Below are positions 15,958-24,289 of a stretch of 32,358 nt of DNA, piece after piece (position 1 is the stretch's first letter; each line of letters opens with the position of its first letter). The notes beneath the pieces were generated by a model. That model ran no database searches and was not told the DNA's origin. It saw only the letters and a list, made by a program, of their open reading frames with translations. The DNA lies in contig NZ_WBKR01000050.1 of NCBI RefSeq assembly GCF_008868155.1, positions 1 to 32,358 on the forward strand, given 5' to 3'. The position numbers and the translations under genes are program-made. The DNA is from Micromonospora sp. ALFpr18c (GTDB lineage Bacteria; Actinomycetota; Actinomycetes; Mycobacteriales; Micromonosporaceae).

Positions 15958-17007
15958 TCAGGCGACCAGCGGACGGGACTCCGGCACGGTGCGCAGCGCC
16001 TCCAGGGCGGCGATCGCCACGCCCCGGGCGCCGGCCATGTCCCGCTCCGGCACCAGGGCGAAGGTGGCCACCGCCGCCTGCTCCTCCCGGAGCACGGTGT
16101 GCTCGCGGACCGTCGCCAGGAACCAGTCGCGGAACTCCGGTGCCGCCTCCACCACCCCGCCCCCGACGAAGTACGCGTGCGGATCGGTGAAGTTGGCCGC
16201 CACGGTGAACAGCCGGCCCAACGCCATGGCCTGCTGGGTGAAGAGGTCCCGGGCCAGCGCGTCCCCGCGCTCGCCGTACCCCCGGACCAGCTTCGCCGCC
16301 CGGGCCACCGGCTCGGCGGCCAGCGGATGGTCGGGGTAGCGGGTCAGCCAGTACGGCAGCAGGTTGTGCTCGATACCGGTCAGCGAGGCGACGCTCTCCA
16401 CGTCGCCGGTGAAGCCGCAGGCACAGTCGGGCTCCGGCTGCCCCGGGCCGAGCAGTCCGTTCAGAGGGATGTGCACGTGGCCGAGTTCCCCGGCCATCCC
16501 GGCGGCGCCGGCGATCACCCGGCCGCTCTCGACCACCCCGCCGCCCAGCCCGGTGCCGACGATCGCGGCGACCGACGACCGGTTCATCGCGTCGGCGCCG
16601 AAGAACACGTGGTGGGCGTAGAGCGCCGCCGCGTTGCCGTCGTTGTGGTAGATCACCGGTAGGCCGAGACGCCGCTCCAGCGCGCCCCGCACGTCGAAAC
16701 CGCGCCAGGCCGGCTGGGAAAAGTTGGTGGAGCCACGCGACGAGATGACGCCGGCGGCGCTGGCCGGGCCGGGCGTGTCCAGCCCCACCGCCTGGACCAG
16801 CTCCCGCGGCACCCCGGTGTGCGCCAGGGCGCCGTCCAGTGCCCGGGCGAGCGCCTCGATCGCCGCCTCCGGCCCCTCGCGCACCTCGCTGGGGATCTCC
16901 AACAGCCCGTCCACCAGGAACCGGCCGTCCACCGTCAGCACGGTGGCGTTGTTGCTGGTGCCGCCGTTGTCCAGCCCGACGACCACCGGCACCCCTGCGC
17001 TGCCCAC
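15958..17007 (-). CDS. ROK-family sugar kinase (glucokinase-like)
   Basis: Predicted ATP-dependent hexose kinase of the ROK family, 349 residues, with no DNA-binding domain and hence an enzyme rather than a repressor. Motifs are VGLDNGGTSNNATV (phosphate-1, residues 10-23), HNDGNAAALYAHHVF with the catalytic Asp123, VGTGLGGGVV (150-159) and GHVHIPLNG with the zinc histidine His177. The ROK zinc site CxCGxxGC is altered: Cys195 and Cys197 are present, but the third cysteine position is Asp202 (CACGFTGD). The start is GTG 17007 with GGGAGG upstream. The sugar substrate cannot be assigned, and no transporter or sugar operon is adjacent. Confidence 0.85.
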   Translation of the reverse strand: MGSAGVPVVVGLDNGGTSNNATVLTVDGRFLVDGLLEIPSEVREGPEAAIEALARALDGALAHTGVPRELVQAVGLDTPGPASAAGVISSRGSTNFSQPAWRGFDVRGALERRLGLPVIYHNDGNAAALYAHHVFFGADAMNRSSVAAIVGTGLGGGVVESGRVIAGAAGMAGELGHVHIPLNGLLGPGQPEPDCACGFTGDVESVASLTGIEHNLLPYWLTRYPDHPLAAEPVARAAKLVRGYGERGDALARDLFTQQAMALGRLFTVAANFTDPHAYFVGGGVVEAAPEFRDWFLATVREHTVLREEQAAVATFALVPERDMAGARGVAIAALEALRTVPESRPLVA

Positions 17008-17134
17008 CGAAACCGCCTCCCGCCCTCATGAGTGTGAGCCGAGGCTAGTGCCACGCCCTCTCCCCCGCCACGCCGCCCACCGCAGCCCGGCCGGGGGTAC
17101 CGGCCCTGCGGCGGTGACACCCCTGAAGTGCTGT

Positions 17135-17158
17135 CCCCAGAGCCCCAGAGCCCCAGAG
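17135..17158. repeat. Three perfect tandem copies of an octamer
   Basis: CCCCAGAG occurs three times without interruption (17135-17142, 17143-17150, 17151-17158) in the spacer between the PrmC-like and ROK genes. The copies are identical, suggesting slippage. No function is evident. Confidence 0.85.
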
Positions 17159-17173
17159 CGCTGGTGGACCGGT

Positions 17174-17953
17174 TCAGCCGGGGCGGCGGGCGGTCACCAC
17201 GGTGGCGTCCAGGTCTTCGTCGTGCCGCACGTTCGGCACCAGCCCGGCGGCGCTGAACACGGCGCAGAGCGCGTCCACCTGCGATTCGCCGGCCTCGACC
17301 GCCAGGTGTCCACCGGGGGCCAGCCAGACGGCCGCGTCGACGCCCACCCGGCGCAGCACGGTGAGCCCGTCCGGGCCGCCGTCGAGCGCCACGGGGGCCT
17401 CGTGCAGCCGTGCCTCCGGCGGCATCAGGGCCACCGCGTCGGTCGGCACGTACGGGGCGTTGGCAACCACCAGGTCCAACTGACCGCGCCAGCGCGGCGG
17501 CAACGGGGCGAACAGGTCCCCCTCGAACACCTCGGCGGCCAGCCCGGCGAGGTTGCGGCGGGCGCACGCCACCGCCGCCGGGTCGATGTCGGCGGCGGCC
17601 AGCCAGCGCGGAGCGAGCCGGTGCGCCAGCGCGACCGTGGTGGCCCCGGAGCCGCAGCAGAGGTCGACCACGGCCGGGGCTGGACCGGTCAGCGCGGCCG
17701 CCGCGTCGACCAGCAGGGCCGTCCGACCGCGCGGCACGAACACGCCCGCGTCGACGGCGATCCGCAGCCCGCAGAACTCCGCCCAGCCGAGCAGGTACTC
17801 CAGCGGTTCGCCGGCCACCCGACGATCGGTCAGGTCGGCCAGCGTCGCCGGATCATCGGTGGCCGCCAGCAGCAGGTCCGCCTCGTCCTCGGCGTAGACG
17901 CAGCCGGCGGCGCGCAGCCGGCCCACGAGGGCGGGTCGATCGGTGATTGTCAT
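17174..17953 (-). CDS. PrmC/HemK-related protein-glutamine methyltransferase, putative
   Basis: SAM-dependent methyltransferase of 259 residues, related to PrmC, which methylates the GGQ glutamine of release factors. SAM-binding motif I is VVDLCCGSGATTVALA (95-110), with AADIDPAAV (120-128) following. The catalytic tetrapeptide is NAPY (165-168) rather than the NPPY of true PrmC. The N-terminal helical domain is shorter than in PrmC. This fits the actinobacterial 'PrmC-related' group of unknown substrate. The ATG at 17951-17953 shares one base with the upstream TGA (TGATG), so translation is coupled to the cystathionine gamma-lyase-type gene. A second, genuine PrmC is expected elsewhere in the genome. 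Confidence 0.8.
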   Translation of the reverse strand: MTITDRPALVGRLRAAGCVYAEDEADLLLAATDDPATLADLTDRRVAGEPLEYLLGWAEFCGLRIAVDAGVFVPRGRTALLVDAAAALTGPAPAVVDLCCGSGATTVALAHRLAPRWLAAADIDPAAVACARRNLAGLAAEVFEGDLFAPLPPRWRGQLDLVVANAPYVPTDAVALMPPEARLHEAPVALDGGPDGLTVLRRVGVDAAVWLAPGGHLAVEAGESQVDALCAVFSAAGLVPNVRHDEDLDATVVTARRPG

Positions 17954-19080
17954 CAGACCCCGGAGACCGGCCCGGCGGTGTCCAGCGCGGCCGCGATGTC
18001 GGCCACCAGGTCGGCGGTGTCCTCCACGCCGCAGGAGAGCCGCACGAAGCCGGGGGCCGTGTCGTCGCCCCACTGGGCCCGCCGGTCGGCGGTGGTGTGC
18101 AGGCCACCGAACGAGGTGGCCGCCGCCACCAACCGGGCGGCCTCCACGAAACGGCTCACCCGGTCGGCGTCACCCAGGTCGAACGACAGCACCCCGGGCA
18201 TCCGGCGCATCTGCGCCGACGCCACCGCGTACGCGGGGTCGTCCGGCCGCCCCGGCCAGCGCACGCCGGTCACGTCCGGCCGGCCGGCGAGCAGGTCGGC
18301 GACGGCGGCGGCGTTCGCGCTCTGCCGGGCCAGCCGCAGGTCGAGGGTCGCCAGCGACCGGTGTGCCAGCCAGGCGTCGAACGCGCCGGGCACGGCCCCG
18401 GTGGTGGTACGCCAGAGCGTCACCGCCTCGATCAGATCGGCGGACCGGCTGGCCAGGTAACCCAGCAGCACATCGGAGTGGCCGGTGAGCGCCTTGGTGC
18501 CGGAGGCGACCACCAGGTCGGCGCCGAGGTCCAGTGGTCGCTGCCCGAGCGGGGTGGCGGTGGTGTTGTCCACCGCGAGCAGCGCGCCGGCGGCGTGCGC
18601 CCGCTCCGCCAGGGCCGCCACGTCGACCACGTCCAGGCCCGGGTTGGCCGGCGTCTCCACCAGCACCAGCCGGACGCCCTCCAGAGACGGGTACGGCCCG
18701 ACGGTCGGCACGAAGACCACCCGGACGCCGATCGTCTCCAGCACCGCGGTGGCGAACGCCCGGACCGGGAAGTAGCCGTCGCTGGGCAGCAGCACGGTGT
18801 CCCCCGGGCGGAGCAGGGTGAACAGCATGCCGGTGATGGCCGCCTGGCCGGTGGCGAAGACCCGGCAGTCACCGCCCTCCAGCTCGCCCACGGCCGCCTC
18901 CAGGAGACGTCGGGTCGGGTTGTCGGGTCGGCCGTAGCCGTTCGGCGAGCCGGCGGGGCCCTGCCACGGGTCGAGGTGGTACGGCGCGGCGAAGACCGGC
19001 CCCGGCAGGAACGGATCCCCCGGCGCCGGTTCGGGCAGTCCGGCGCGTACGCAGCGGGTGCCGTCGCCCAGCTCGGTCAT
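17953..19080 (-). CDS. Cys/Met-metabolism PLP enzyme, cystathionine gamma-lyase type
   Basis: Pyridoxal-phosphate enzyme of the trans-sulfuration family, 375 residues. Recognised features are YGRPDNPTRR (residues 49-58, the Y-x-R-x-x-NPT block that binds phosphate across the dimer), ATGQAAITGML (76-86), VLVETPANPGLDVVDV (139-154), LAVDNTTATP (168-177) and the PLP-lysine motif VASGTKALTGHSD with Lys196. Cystathionine gamma-lyase is the most likely activity; gamma-synthase or methionine gamma-lyase cannot be excluded by eye. The ATG at 19080 lies 7 bases after gpsA, with GAGGAC as ribosome binding site. It is in one run with plsC, gpsA and the PrmC-like gene. Confidence 0.85.
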   Translation of the reverse strand: MTELGDGTRCVRAGLPEPAPGDPFLPGPVFAAPYHLDPWQGPAGSPNGYGRPDNPTRRLLEAAVGELEGGDCRVFATGQAAITGMLFTLLRPGDTVLLPSDGYFPVRAFATAVLETIGVRVVFVPTVGPYPSLEGVRLVLVETPANPGLDVVDVAALAERAHAAGALLAVDNTTATPLGQRPLDLGADLVVASGTKALTGHSDVLLGYLASRSADLIEAVTLWRTTTGAVPGAFDAWLAHRSLATLDLRLARQSANAAAVADLLAGRPDVTGVRWPGRPDDPAYAVASAQMRRMPGVLSFDLGDADRVSRFVEAARLVAAATSFGGLHTTADRRAQWGDDTAPGFVRLSCGVEDTADLVADIAAALDTAGPVSGV

Positions 19081-19087
19081 CGGGTCC

Positions 19088-20095
19088 TCATTCGTACGAC
19101 TCGGGTTTGGCGGTCCGGCTCATCAGGGTCTCCACGGCCAGGCGAGGGTCCATCCCCTCGTGGCAGATCCGCTCGACGTGCTCGGTGATCGGCATCTCCA
19201 CGCCGTGCGCGCGGGCCAGGTCGCGGATCGCCAGGCAGCTCTTCACGCCCTCGGCGGTCTGCCGGGTGGCGGCCTGGGCCTGCCCCAACGTCTCGCCCCG
19301 ACCCAGGTGCTCACCGAAGGTGCGGTTGCGGGCCAGCGGGGACGAGCAGGAGGCGACCAAATCACCCATGCCGGCCAGGCCGGCGAAGGTGATCGGGTCG
19401 GCACCGAGCGCCACACCGAGGCGGGCCGTCTCGGCCAGGCCCCGGGTCATCAGCATGGCCCGGGTGTTGTCGCCGAAACCCATCGCGGTGGCGATGCCGT
19501 ACGACAGGGCGATCACGTTCTTGACCGCGCCGCCCAGCTCGCAGCCGATCACGTCGTCGTTGGTGTAGGGGCGCAGGTAGGGCGTCCGGATCGAGGACTG
19601 CACGAGCACGGTGCGGTCGCTGTTCGTTCCGGCGACCACGGTGGCGGCCGGCTGCTCGGCGGCGATCTCCGGGGCCAGGTTCGGACCGGAGACGACCACC
19701 ACCCGATCGGCGGCCACGCCGGCGGTCTCGACGATGACCTCGCTCATCCGCTTGGTGGTGCCGAGCTCGATGCCCTTCATCAGCGACACCAGGGTCGCCT
19801 CGGGGTGCAGGTGCCCGGCCCACTCGGCGAGGTTGCCCCGCAGGGTCTGCGACGGCACGGCCAGCACCACCAGCTCGGCGCCGGTGATCGCCTCGACGGC
19901 GTCGGCGGTGGCGGTGACCCGGGCCGGCAGCAGCAGGTCCGGCAGGTACTCCGGGTTGCGGCGCTCGGCGCGGATGCTCTCGGCCACCGGCGCGCGGCGG
20001 GCCCACACGGTCACGTCCCGCCCGGCATCGGCGAGGATCTTGGCGAACGCGGTGCCCCAGGAGCCGGCACCGAGCACCGCGACGTGGCCGCTCAT
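19088..20095 (-). CDS. gpsA: NAD(P)-dependent glycerol-3-phosphate dehydrogenase
   Basis: Reduces dihydroxyacetone phosphate to sn-glycerol-3-phosphate, the backbone of phospholipids. The 335-residue product has the Rossmann motif [12 protein letters not shown] (7-18), [22 protein letters not shown] (with the substrate lysine), [30 protein letters not shown] (catalytic lysine) and [12 protein letters not shown]. The start ATG 20095 overlaps the plsC stop as ATGA. Placement directly behind plsC makes biochemical sense, because GpsA supplies the molecule that is acylated. Confidence 0.96.
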   Translation of the reverse strand: MSGHVAVLGAGSWGTAFAKILADAGRDVTVWARRAPVAESIRAERRNPEYLPDLLLPARVTATADAVEAITGAELVVLAVPSQTLRGNLAEWAGHLHPEATLVSLMKGIELGTTKRMSEVIVETAGVAADRVVVVSGPNLAPEIAAEQPAATVVAGTNSDRTVLVQSSIRTPYLRPYTNDDVIGCELGGAVKNVIALSYGIATAMGFGDNTRAMLMTRGLAETARLGVALGADPITFAGLAGMGDLVASCSSPLARNRTFGEHLGRGETLGQAQAATRQTAEGVKSCLAIRDLARAHGVEMPITEHVERICHEGMDPRLAVETLMSRTAKPESYE

Positions 20096-20826
20096 GCGGC
20101 TTCGCCCTGCTGGGGCTGGGCGGACGGTCGGGCCGGTCGTTCCCACAGCGGCGGCGGGGTGCCGCCACGGATCTCGGCGAGCATGTCCCGCAAACGCAGC
20201 ATGATGGCGTCCGTCATCTCCTCAAGGGTCGCCCGGGTCGGCGGGGCGTCCGCCCACCGGCTCAGGTCGACGGGTTCCCCGGCGACCACCGTCACCGGGA
20301 TCCGGGGGCGCAGGTTCAACCGGCTGGTCCGCGGGTCGAAGATCCGCTCCGGCCCCCACATCACCAACGGCACCACCGGCGCGCCGGTGGCCAGCGCCAG
20401 CCGGGCCGCGCCGGTCTTGGCCTTCATCGGCCACAGCTCCGGCTGCCGGGTGGTGGTGCCCTCCGGGTAGATCACCACGGCGCCGCCCTCGTTGAGCGCG
20501 GCGACCGACCTGCCCAGCGAGCGGACCGCGTCCACGCTGCCGCGCTCGACCGGGATCTGCAGGCAGCGGTGCAGGATCCAGCCGACCACCGGCACCCGGA
20601 ACACGCTGGCCTTGCCCAGGTACTGCGGCCAGCGCCCGGAGTCGTAGACGAAGTGCGCGGAGACCAGCGGGTCGGCGTGCGAGATGTGGTTCGCGACGAC
20701 GATCACGCCCCGGTCGGTGGCGAGGTGCTCCTGGCCGCGCCAGGTACGCCGGGTCCACACGGTCATCACCGGCTTCACCAGCCCCACGGCGAACCGTTGC
20801 CAGAACCCCAGCCTCCGGCGTGCCAC
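20092..20826 (-). CDS. plsC: 1-acyl-sn-glycerol-3-phosphate acyltransferase
   Basis: Acylates lysophosphatidic acid to phosphatidic acid at the inner face of the membrane. The 244-residue product has NHISHADP with the HX4D catalytic pair His47/Asp52, the substrate-binding PVERGS (about 92-97) and [10 protein letters not shown] with the EGT motif (122-124). A basic amphipathic N-terminus ([12 protein letters not shown]) fits peripheral membrane binding. The start is GTG 20826 with GAGGAGG upstream. It is the first gene of the plsC-gpsA-lyase-methyltransferase run. Confidence 0.93.
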   Translation of the reverse strand: MARRRLGFWQRFAVGLVKPVMTVWTRRTWRGQEHLATDRGVIVVANHISHADPLVSAHFVYDSGRWPQYLGKASVFRVPVVGWILHRCLQIPVERGSVDAVRSLGRSVAALNEGGAVVIYPEGTTTRQPELWPMKAKTGAARLALATGAPVVPLVMWGPERIFDPRTSRLNLRPRIPVTVVAGEPVDLSRWADAPPTRATLEEMTDAIMLRLRDMLAEIRGGTPPPLWERPARPSAQPQQGEAA

Positions 20827-20952
20827 TGTGCCTCCTCATCGCGCCCCGACCCGCCGCGAGCACCGCCCGCGACACCCGCAGCGGAAATCATGCCTGCTCG
20901 CCCCCGGTACGGCCAGCGAGGGTCCCACCGTCCAGCTGGCAGGATTGCGGAC

Positions 20953-21642
20953 GTGAGTCAGCCGAGGTGGGCCGTGGTGGTGCCGGTGAAGCGTCTCGCC
21001 GCCGCGAAGAGCCGGCTGCGGGGCGCGCTGCCGGGCGTACCGCACGAGGAGCTGGCACTGGCGCTGGCGGCCGACACGCTCCGCGCGGTGCTGGCCTGCC
21101 CGGCGGTCGCCGAGGTCCGGGTGGTCACCGACGACGCCCGGGTGGCCGCGGTGGCCCGGGCCACCGGTGCTCGGGTGCTGGCCGACGAGCCGGACGCCGG
21201 CCTGAACGCCGCGTTCCGGCACGGCGCGGCGGCCGGGCCCGCCGGCTGGGTGGCGGGGCTCACCGCCGACCTGCCGGCGCTGCGCCCGGCCGAACTGGCC
21301 GCGGCGCTGCTCGCGGCGGAAAAGCCCGCGGCGGAATCGCCCGGGCGGCTGCCCGCGGCGCAGACCGGTCGGGACGAGGTACGCCGGTTCGTGCCGGACG
21401 CGCCCGGCGGCGGGACCGTGCTGCTCACCGCGGCGCCCGGCGTCGCGCTGGATCCGCGCTTCGGGGTGGGCTCGGCGGCGGTGCACGCGGCGAGCGGGGC
21501 GCTGCCGCTGACCGGCGACTGGCCCAGCCTGCGCCGCGACGTGGACACGGCGGCGGACCTGAGCGCCGCCGCCCGGCTCGGGCTCGGGCCGCGCACGGCG
21601 GCGCTACTCGACGCCGGCTGCCCGGCCGCCTCCGCGAGCTGA
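20953..21642 (+). CDS. cofC: 2-phospholactate/phosphoenolpyruvate guanylyltransferase (F420 synthesis)
   Basis: Makes the GDP-linked three-carbon precursor of coenzyme F420, from phosphoenolpyruvate in mycobacteria (where it is called FbiD). The 229-residue product has the nucleotidyltransferase opening VVVPVKRLAAAKSRL (10-24), VVTDDARVA (about 57-65), the GLNAAFRHG block and the metal-binding LTADLPAL. The C-terminal GVGSAAVHAASGA is also typical. I chose GTG 20953 (VSQPRWAVVVPVK), with AGGA eight bases before it. The longer upstream frame would run back over plsC. Rv2983/FbiD beside ppk in M. tuberculosis supports the call. Confidence 0.9.
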   Translation: MSQPRWAVVVPVKRLAAAKSRLRGALPGVPHEELALALAADTLRAVLACPAVAEVRVVTDDARVAAVARATGARVLADEPDAGLNAAFRHGAAAGPAGWVAGLTADLPALRPAELAAALLAAEKPAAESPGRLPAAQTGRDEVRRFVPDAPGGGTVLLTAAPGVALDPRFGVGSAAVHAASGALPLTGDWPSLRRDVDTAADLSAAARLGLGPRTAALLDAGCPAASAS

Positions 21643-21664
21643 CCCACCGGTGTACGGTGCCAGC

Positions 21665-21862
21665 ATGCAAGGCACGGTGGCCAGCTACGACGCGGCGACG
21701 CGCAGCGGTGTCCTGCTGCTCGACGACGGCACCGAGCTGCGTTTCCCCGCGCGGGCGTTCGATGCGTCCGGGCTGCGGCTACTGCGGCTCGGCCAGCGGC
21801 TGCACATCGACACCGACCCCGACGGCGAGGTCGTCCGGGTGACATTGCCGACGATGATCTGA
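21665..21862 (+). CDS. Small cold-shock/OB-fold-like protein
   Basis: 65-residue protein beginning MQGTVASYDAATRSGVLLLD, with the beta-barrel spacing of a cold-shock (OB-fold) domain: GTVASYD, SGVLLLDDG, then RFPARAF and GLRLLRLGQRL. The aromatic RNA-binding motifs of classical cold-shock proteins (KGFGFI, FVHF) are absent, so nucleic-acid binding is not assured. It lies 22 bases after cofC. ATG 21665 fits homologue-like length; GTG 21650 in frame would add five residues. No obvious ribosome binding site precedes it. Confidence 0.75.
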   Translation: MQGTVASYDAATRSGVLLLDDGTELRFPARAFDASGLRLLRLGQRLHIDTDPDGEVVRVTLPTMI

Positions 21863-21876
21863 GCTGGCGGGGCCAA

Positions 21877-21910
21877 GTTCATTTTGCGTTAACCCGAATC
21901 GGGTGATTAT
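21877..21910 (+). promoter_or_regulatory. PHO-box-like operator and -10 element of ppk
   Basis: Two contiguous 11-base direct repeat units, GTTCATTTTGC (21877-21887) and GTTAACCCGAA (21888-21898), match the PhoP PHO-box unit of streptomycetes (consensus roughly GTTCAYYYRGG). They occupy the -35 position: GATTAT at 21905-21910 looks like a -10 and lies 6 bases before the ppk GTG at 21917. There is no ribosome binding site between them, which suggests a leaderless transcript. ppk is a known phosphate-starvation target in Streptomyces. A rival reading is the 6-bp inverted repeat ACCCGA-A-TCGGGT (21892-21904). Confidence 0.6.
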
Positions 21911-21916
21911 GAGCGG

Positions 21917-24265
21917 GTGAGCACCCCTCGCGAGCACCCGGCCACCCCTCCCGCCACCGACCCCCTGAACGGCACCCGCATCCGCGGTGCCGACGGCCGC
22001 TTCCGCCCGTCCCGAGCTGAACGCGCCGGCGCCGCCCGCGCCGACACGCTCGGCGACGACCCGGGCGCGGCCTCCTCCGGGCTGGACGAGGTCCTCGACT
22101 CCGCCGGCACGCCGACCGAGACGGACGGTCCGGCCGCCGGTGGAGTCCAGGCCACCCCGACCGGTGGCGTCGAGGAGAACGACGAGGCGTCGGCGCCCCC
22201 GCCGCTGCCGGAGGACCGGTTCCTCAACCGGGAGCTCTCCTGGCTCGACTTCAACGCGCGGGTGCTCGCGCTCGCCGAGGACCCGCGCACGCCGCTGCTG
22301 GAACGGGCCAAGTTCCTCGCCATCTTCGCCAGCAACCTCGACGAGTTCTACATGGTGCGCATCGCCGGGCTGAAGCGGCGGCTCTCCGCCGGCCTGCCGG
22401 TACGCGGCGGGGACCGGCTGCCCCTGCGTACCCAGCTGGAGCTGATCGCCGAGAAGACCGCCGAACTGGGCGCCCGGCACGCCGCCTGCTTCGGCGACGA
22501 CGTGCTGCCCAAGCTGGCCGACGAGAGCATCCGCATCCTGCGCTGGGCCGAGCTGGGCGATCCCGAGCGGGAGCGGCTGCGCACCTACTTCCGGGAGCAC
22601 ATCTTCCCGGTGCTGACGCCCCTCGCGGTCGACCCGGCGCACCCGTTCCCGTACATCTCCGGGCGGTCGCTGAACCTGGCGGTGGCGGTCCGTGACCCGG
22701 ACGGCGGCTCCGAACTGTTCGCCCGGGTGAAGGTGCCGAACAACGTCCCCCGCTTCGTCCGGGTGGACCGGGACCAGCCGGGCGTCCGGATGCTGCCGGT
22801 GGAGGACCTGATCTCGGTGCACCTGGGGCAGCTGTTCAGCGGCATGCAGGTGGTCGAGTGCCACCTGTTCCGGGTCACCCGCAACGCCGAGGTGGAGGTC
22901 GACGAGGACCGCGACGAGGACCTGCTCCAGGCCCTGGAGCGGGAGCTGGCCCGGCGCCGGTTCGGCCCGCCGGTCCGCCTCGAGGTCGCCGCGTCGATCT
23001 CCGACCACGTGCTGGAGCTGCTCGTCCGCGAGTTGGACATGGACGACCAGGACGTGCTGCGGGTGCCCGGGCTGCTGGACCTCTCCGCGCTGTGGCAGGT
23101 GTACGGCGAGGCCGACCGGCCGGATCTCAAGGACCCGCCCTTCGTACCGGCCACCCATCCCCGTCTCGCCGAGGGCGAGGTGCCGCGCAGCGTCTTCTCC
23201 ACGCTGCGCGACGGGGACATCCTGGTGCACCACCCGTACCACTCGTTCGCGACGAGCGTGCAGCGCTTCATCGAGCAGGCCGCCGCCGACCCGAACGTGC
23301 TGGCCATCAAGCAGACCCTGTACCGGACCAGCGGTGACTCGCCGATCGTGGACGCGCTCGTCGACGCGGCCGCCGCCGGCAAGCAGGTGGTGGTGCTGGT
23401 GGAGGTGAAGGCCCGCTTCGACGAGGTGGCCAACATCGGCTGGGCCCGTACGTTGGAACGCGCCGGCTGCCACGTGGTGTACGGCCTGGTGGGGCTCAAG
23501 ACGCACTGCAAGACCGCGCTGGTGGTGCGGCAGGAGGGCAACCAGATCCGCCGGTACTGCCACATCGGCACCGGCAACTACCACCCCAAGACCGCCCGGT
23601 TGTACGAGGACTTCGGCATGCTCACCGCCGACCCGGAGATCGGCGCCGACCTCACCGACCTGTTCAACGTCCTCACCGGCTACAGCCGGCAGACCGCGTA
23701 CCGTCGGCTGCTGGTCGCGCCGCAGGGCATCCGCAGCGGCCTCATCGAGCGCATCGAGCGGGAGATCTCACACGTCCGCCTCGGCATGCCCGGCCTGGTC
23801 CAGTTCAAGGTCAACTCGCTGGTCGACGAGGGCGTGACCGACGCGCTGTACCGGGCGTCCCAGGCCGGTGTGCACGTCGACCTGCTCATCCGGGGCATGT
23901 GCACGCTGCGCCCGGGGGTGCCGGGGCTGTCGGAGAACATCCGGGTCCGCTCGATCCTGGGCCGGTTCCTGGAGCACTCCCGGATCTTCCGGTTCGGCAA
24001 CAACGGCGAGGCCGAGTTCTGGATGGGCTCGGCGGATCTCATGCACCGCAACCTGGACCGCCGGGTGGAGGCGCTGGTGCAGGTGAGCGACCCGATCGCC
24101 CGAGCCGAGTTGGATCACGTGCTGACCGCCGCGATGAGCCCCGACGTGGACGCGTTCGAACTGGCCGGCGACGGCACCTGGACCCGGCGTACCAGCGGCG
24201 ACGAGGCGGCCCGGGCGCACCTGCAGGAACTGCTGCTGCGCCGCGTCGGTGGCACGGCCGGCTGA
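21917..24265 (+). CDS. ppk: Polyphosphate kinase 1
   Basis: Reversibly builds inorganic polyphosphate from ATP. The 782-residue product has a disordered N-terminal extension of about 95 residues (Ala/Pro/Glu-rich), then the PPK1 core beginning [20 protein letters not shown]. The key histidines are in [10 protein letters not shown] (His530, matching phospho-His435 of the E. coli enzyme) and [19 protein letters not shown] (His549, matching His454; the spacing of 19 is the same). Arginine/lysine-rich ATP sites such as [14 protein letters not shown] are present. The N-terminal extension is longer than in E. coli, and extensions are common in actinobacteria. The start is GTG 21917, placed so close to the -10 that it may be leaderless. 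CYTH-CHAD and Nudix genes follow. Confidence 0.96.
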   Translation: MSTPREHPATPPATDPLNGTRIRGADGRFRPSRAERAGAARADTLGDDPGAASSGLDEVLDSAGTPTETDGPAAGGVQATPTGGVEENDEASAPPPLPEDRFLNRELSWLDFNARVLALAEDPRTPLLERAKFLAIFASNLDEFYMVRIAGLKRRLSAGLPVRGGDRLPLRTQLELIAEKTAELGARHAACFGDDVLPKLADESIRILRWAELGDPERERLRTYFREHIFPVLTPLAVDPAHPFPYISGRSLNLAVAVRDPDGGSELFARVKVPNNVPRFVRVDRDQPGVRMLPVEDLISVHLGQLFSGMQVVECHLFRVTRNAEVEVDEDRDEDLLQALERELARRRFGPPVRLEVAASISDHVLELLVRELDMDDQDVLRVPGLLDLSALWQVYGEADRPDLKDPPFVPATHPRLAEGEVPRSVFSTLRDGDILVHHPYHSFATSVQRFIEQAAADPNVLAIKQTLYRTSGDSPIVDALVDAAAAGKQVVVLVEVKARFDEVANIGWARTLERAGCHVVYGLVGLKTHCKTALVVRQEGNQIRRYCHIGTGNYHPKTARLYEDFGMLTADPEIGADLTDLFNVLTGYSRQTAYRRLLVAPQGIRSGLIERIEREISHVRLGMPGLVQFKVNSLVDEGVTDALYRASQAGVHVDLLIRGMCTLRPGVPGLSENIRVRSILGRFLEHSRIFRFGNNGEAEFWMGSADLMHRNLDRRVEALVQVSDPIARAELDHVLTAAMSPDVDAFELAGDGTWTRRTSGDEAARAHLQELLLRRVGGTAG

Positions 24266-24289
24266 CCGATCGCGGCATAGGGTGAGCTG

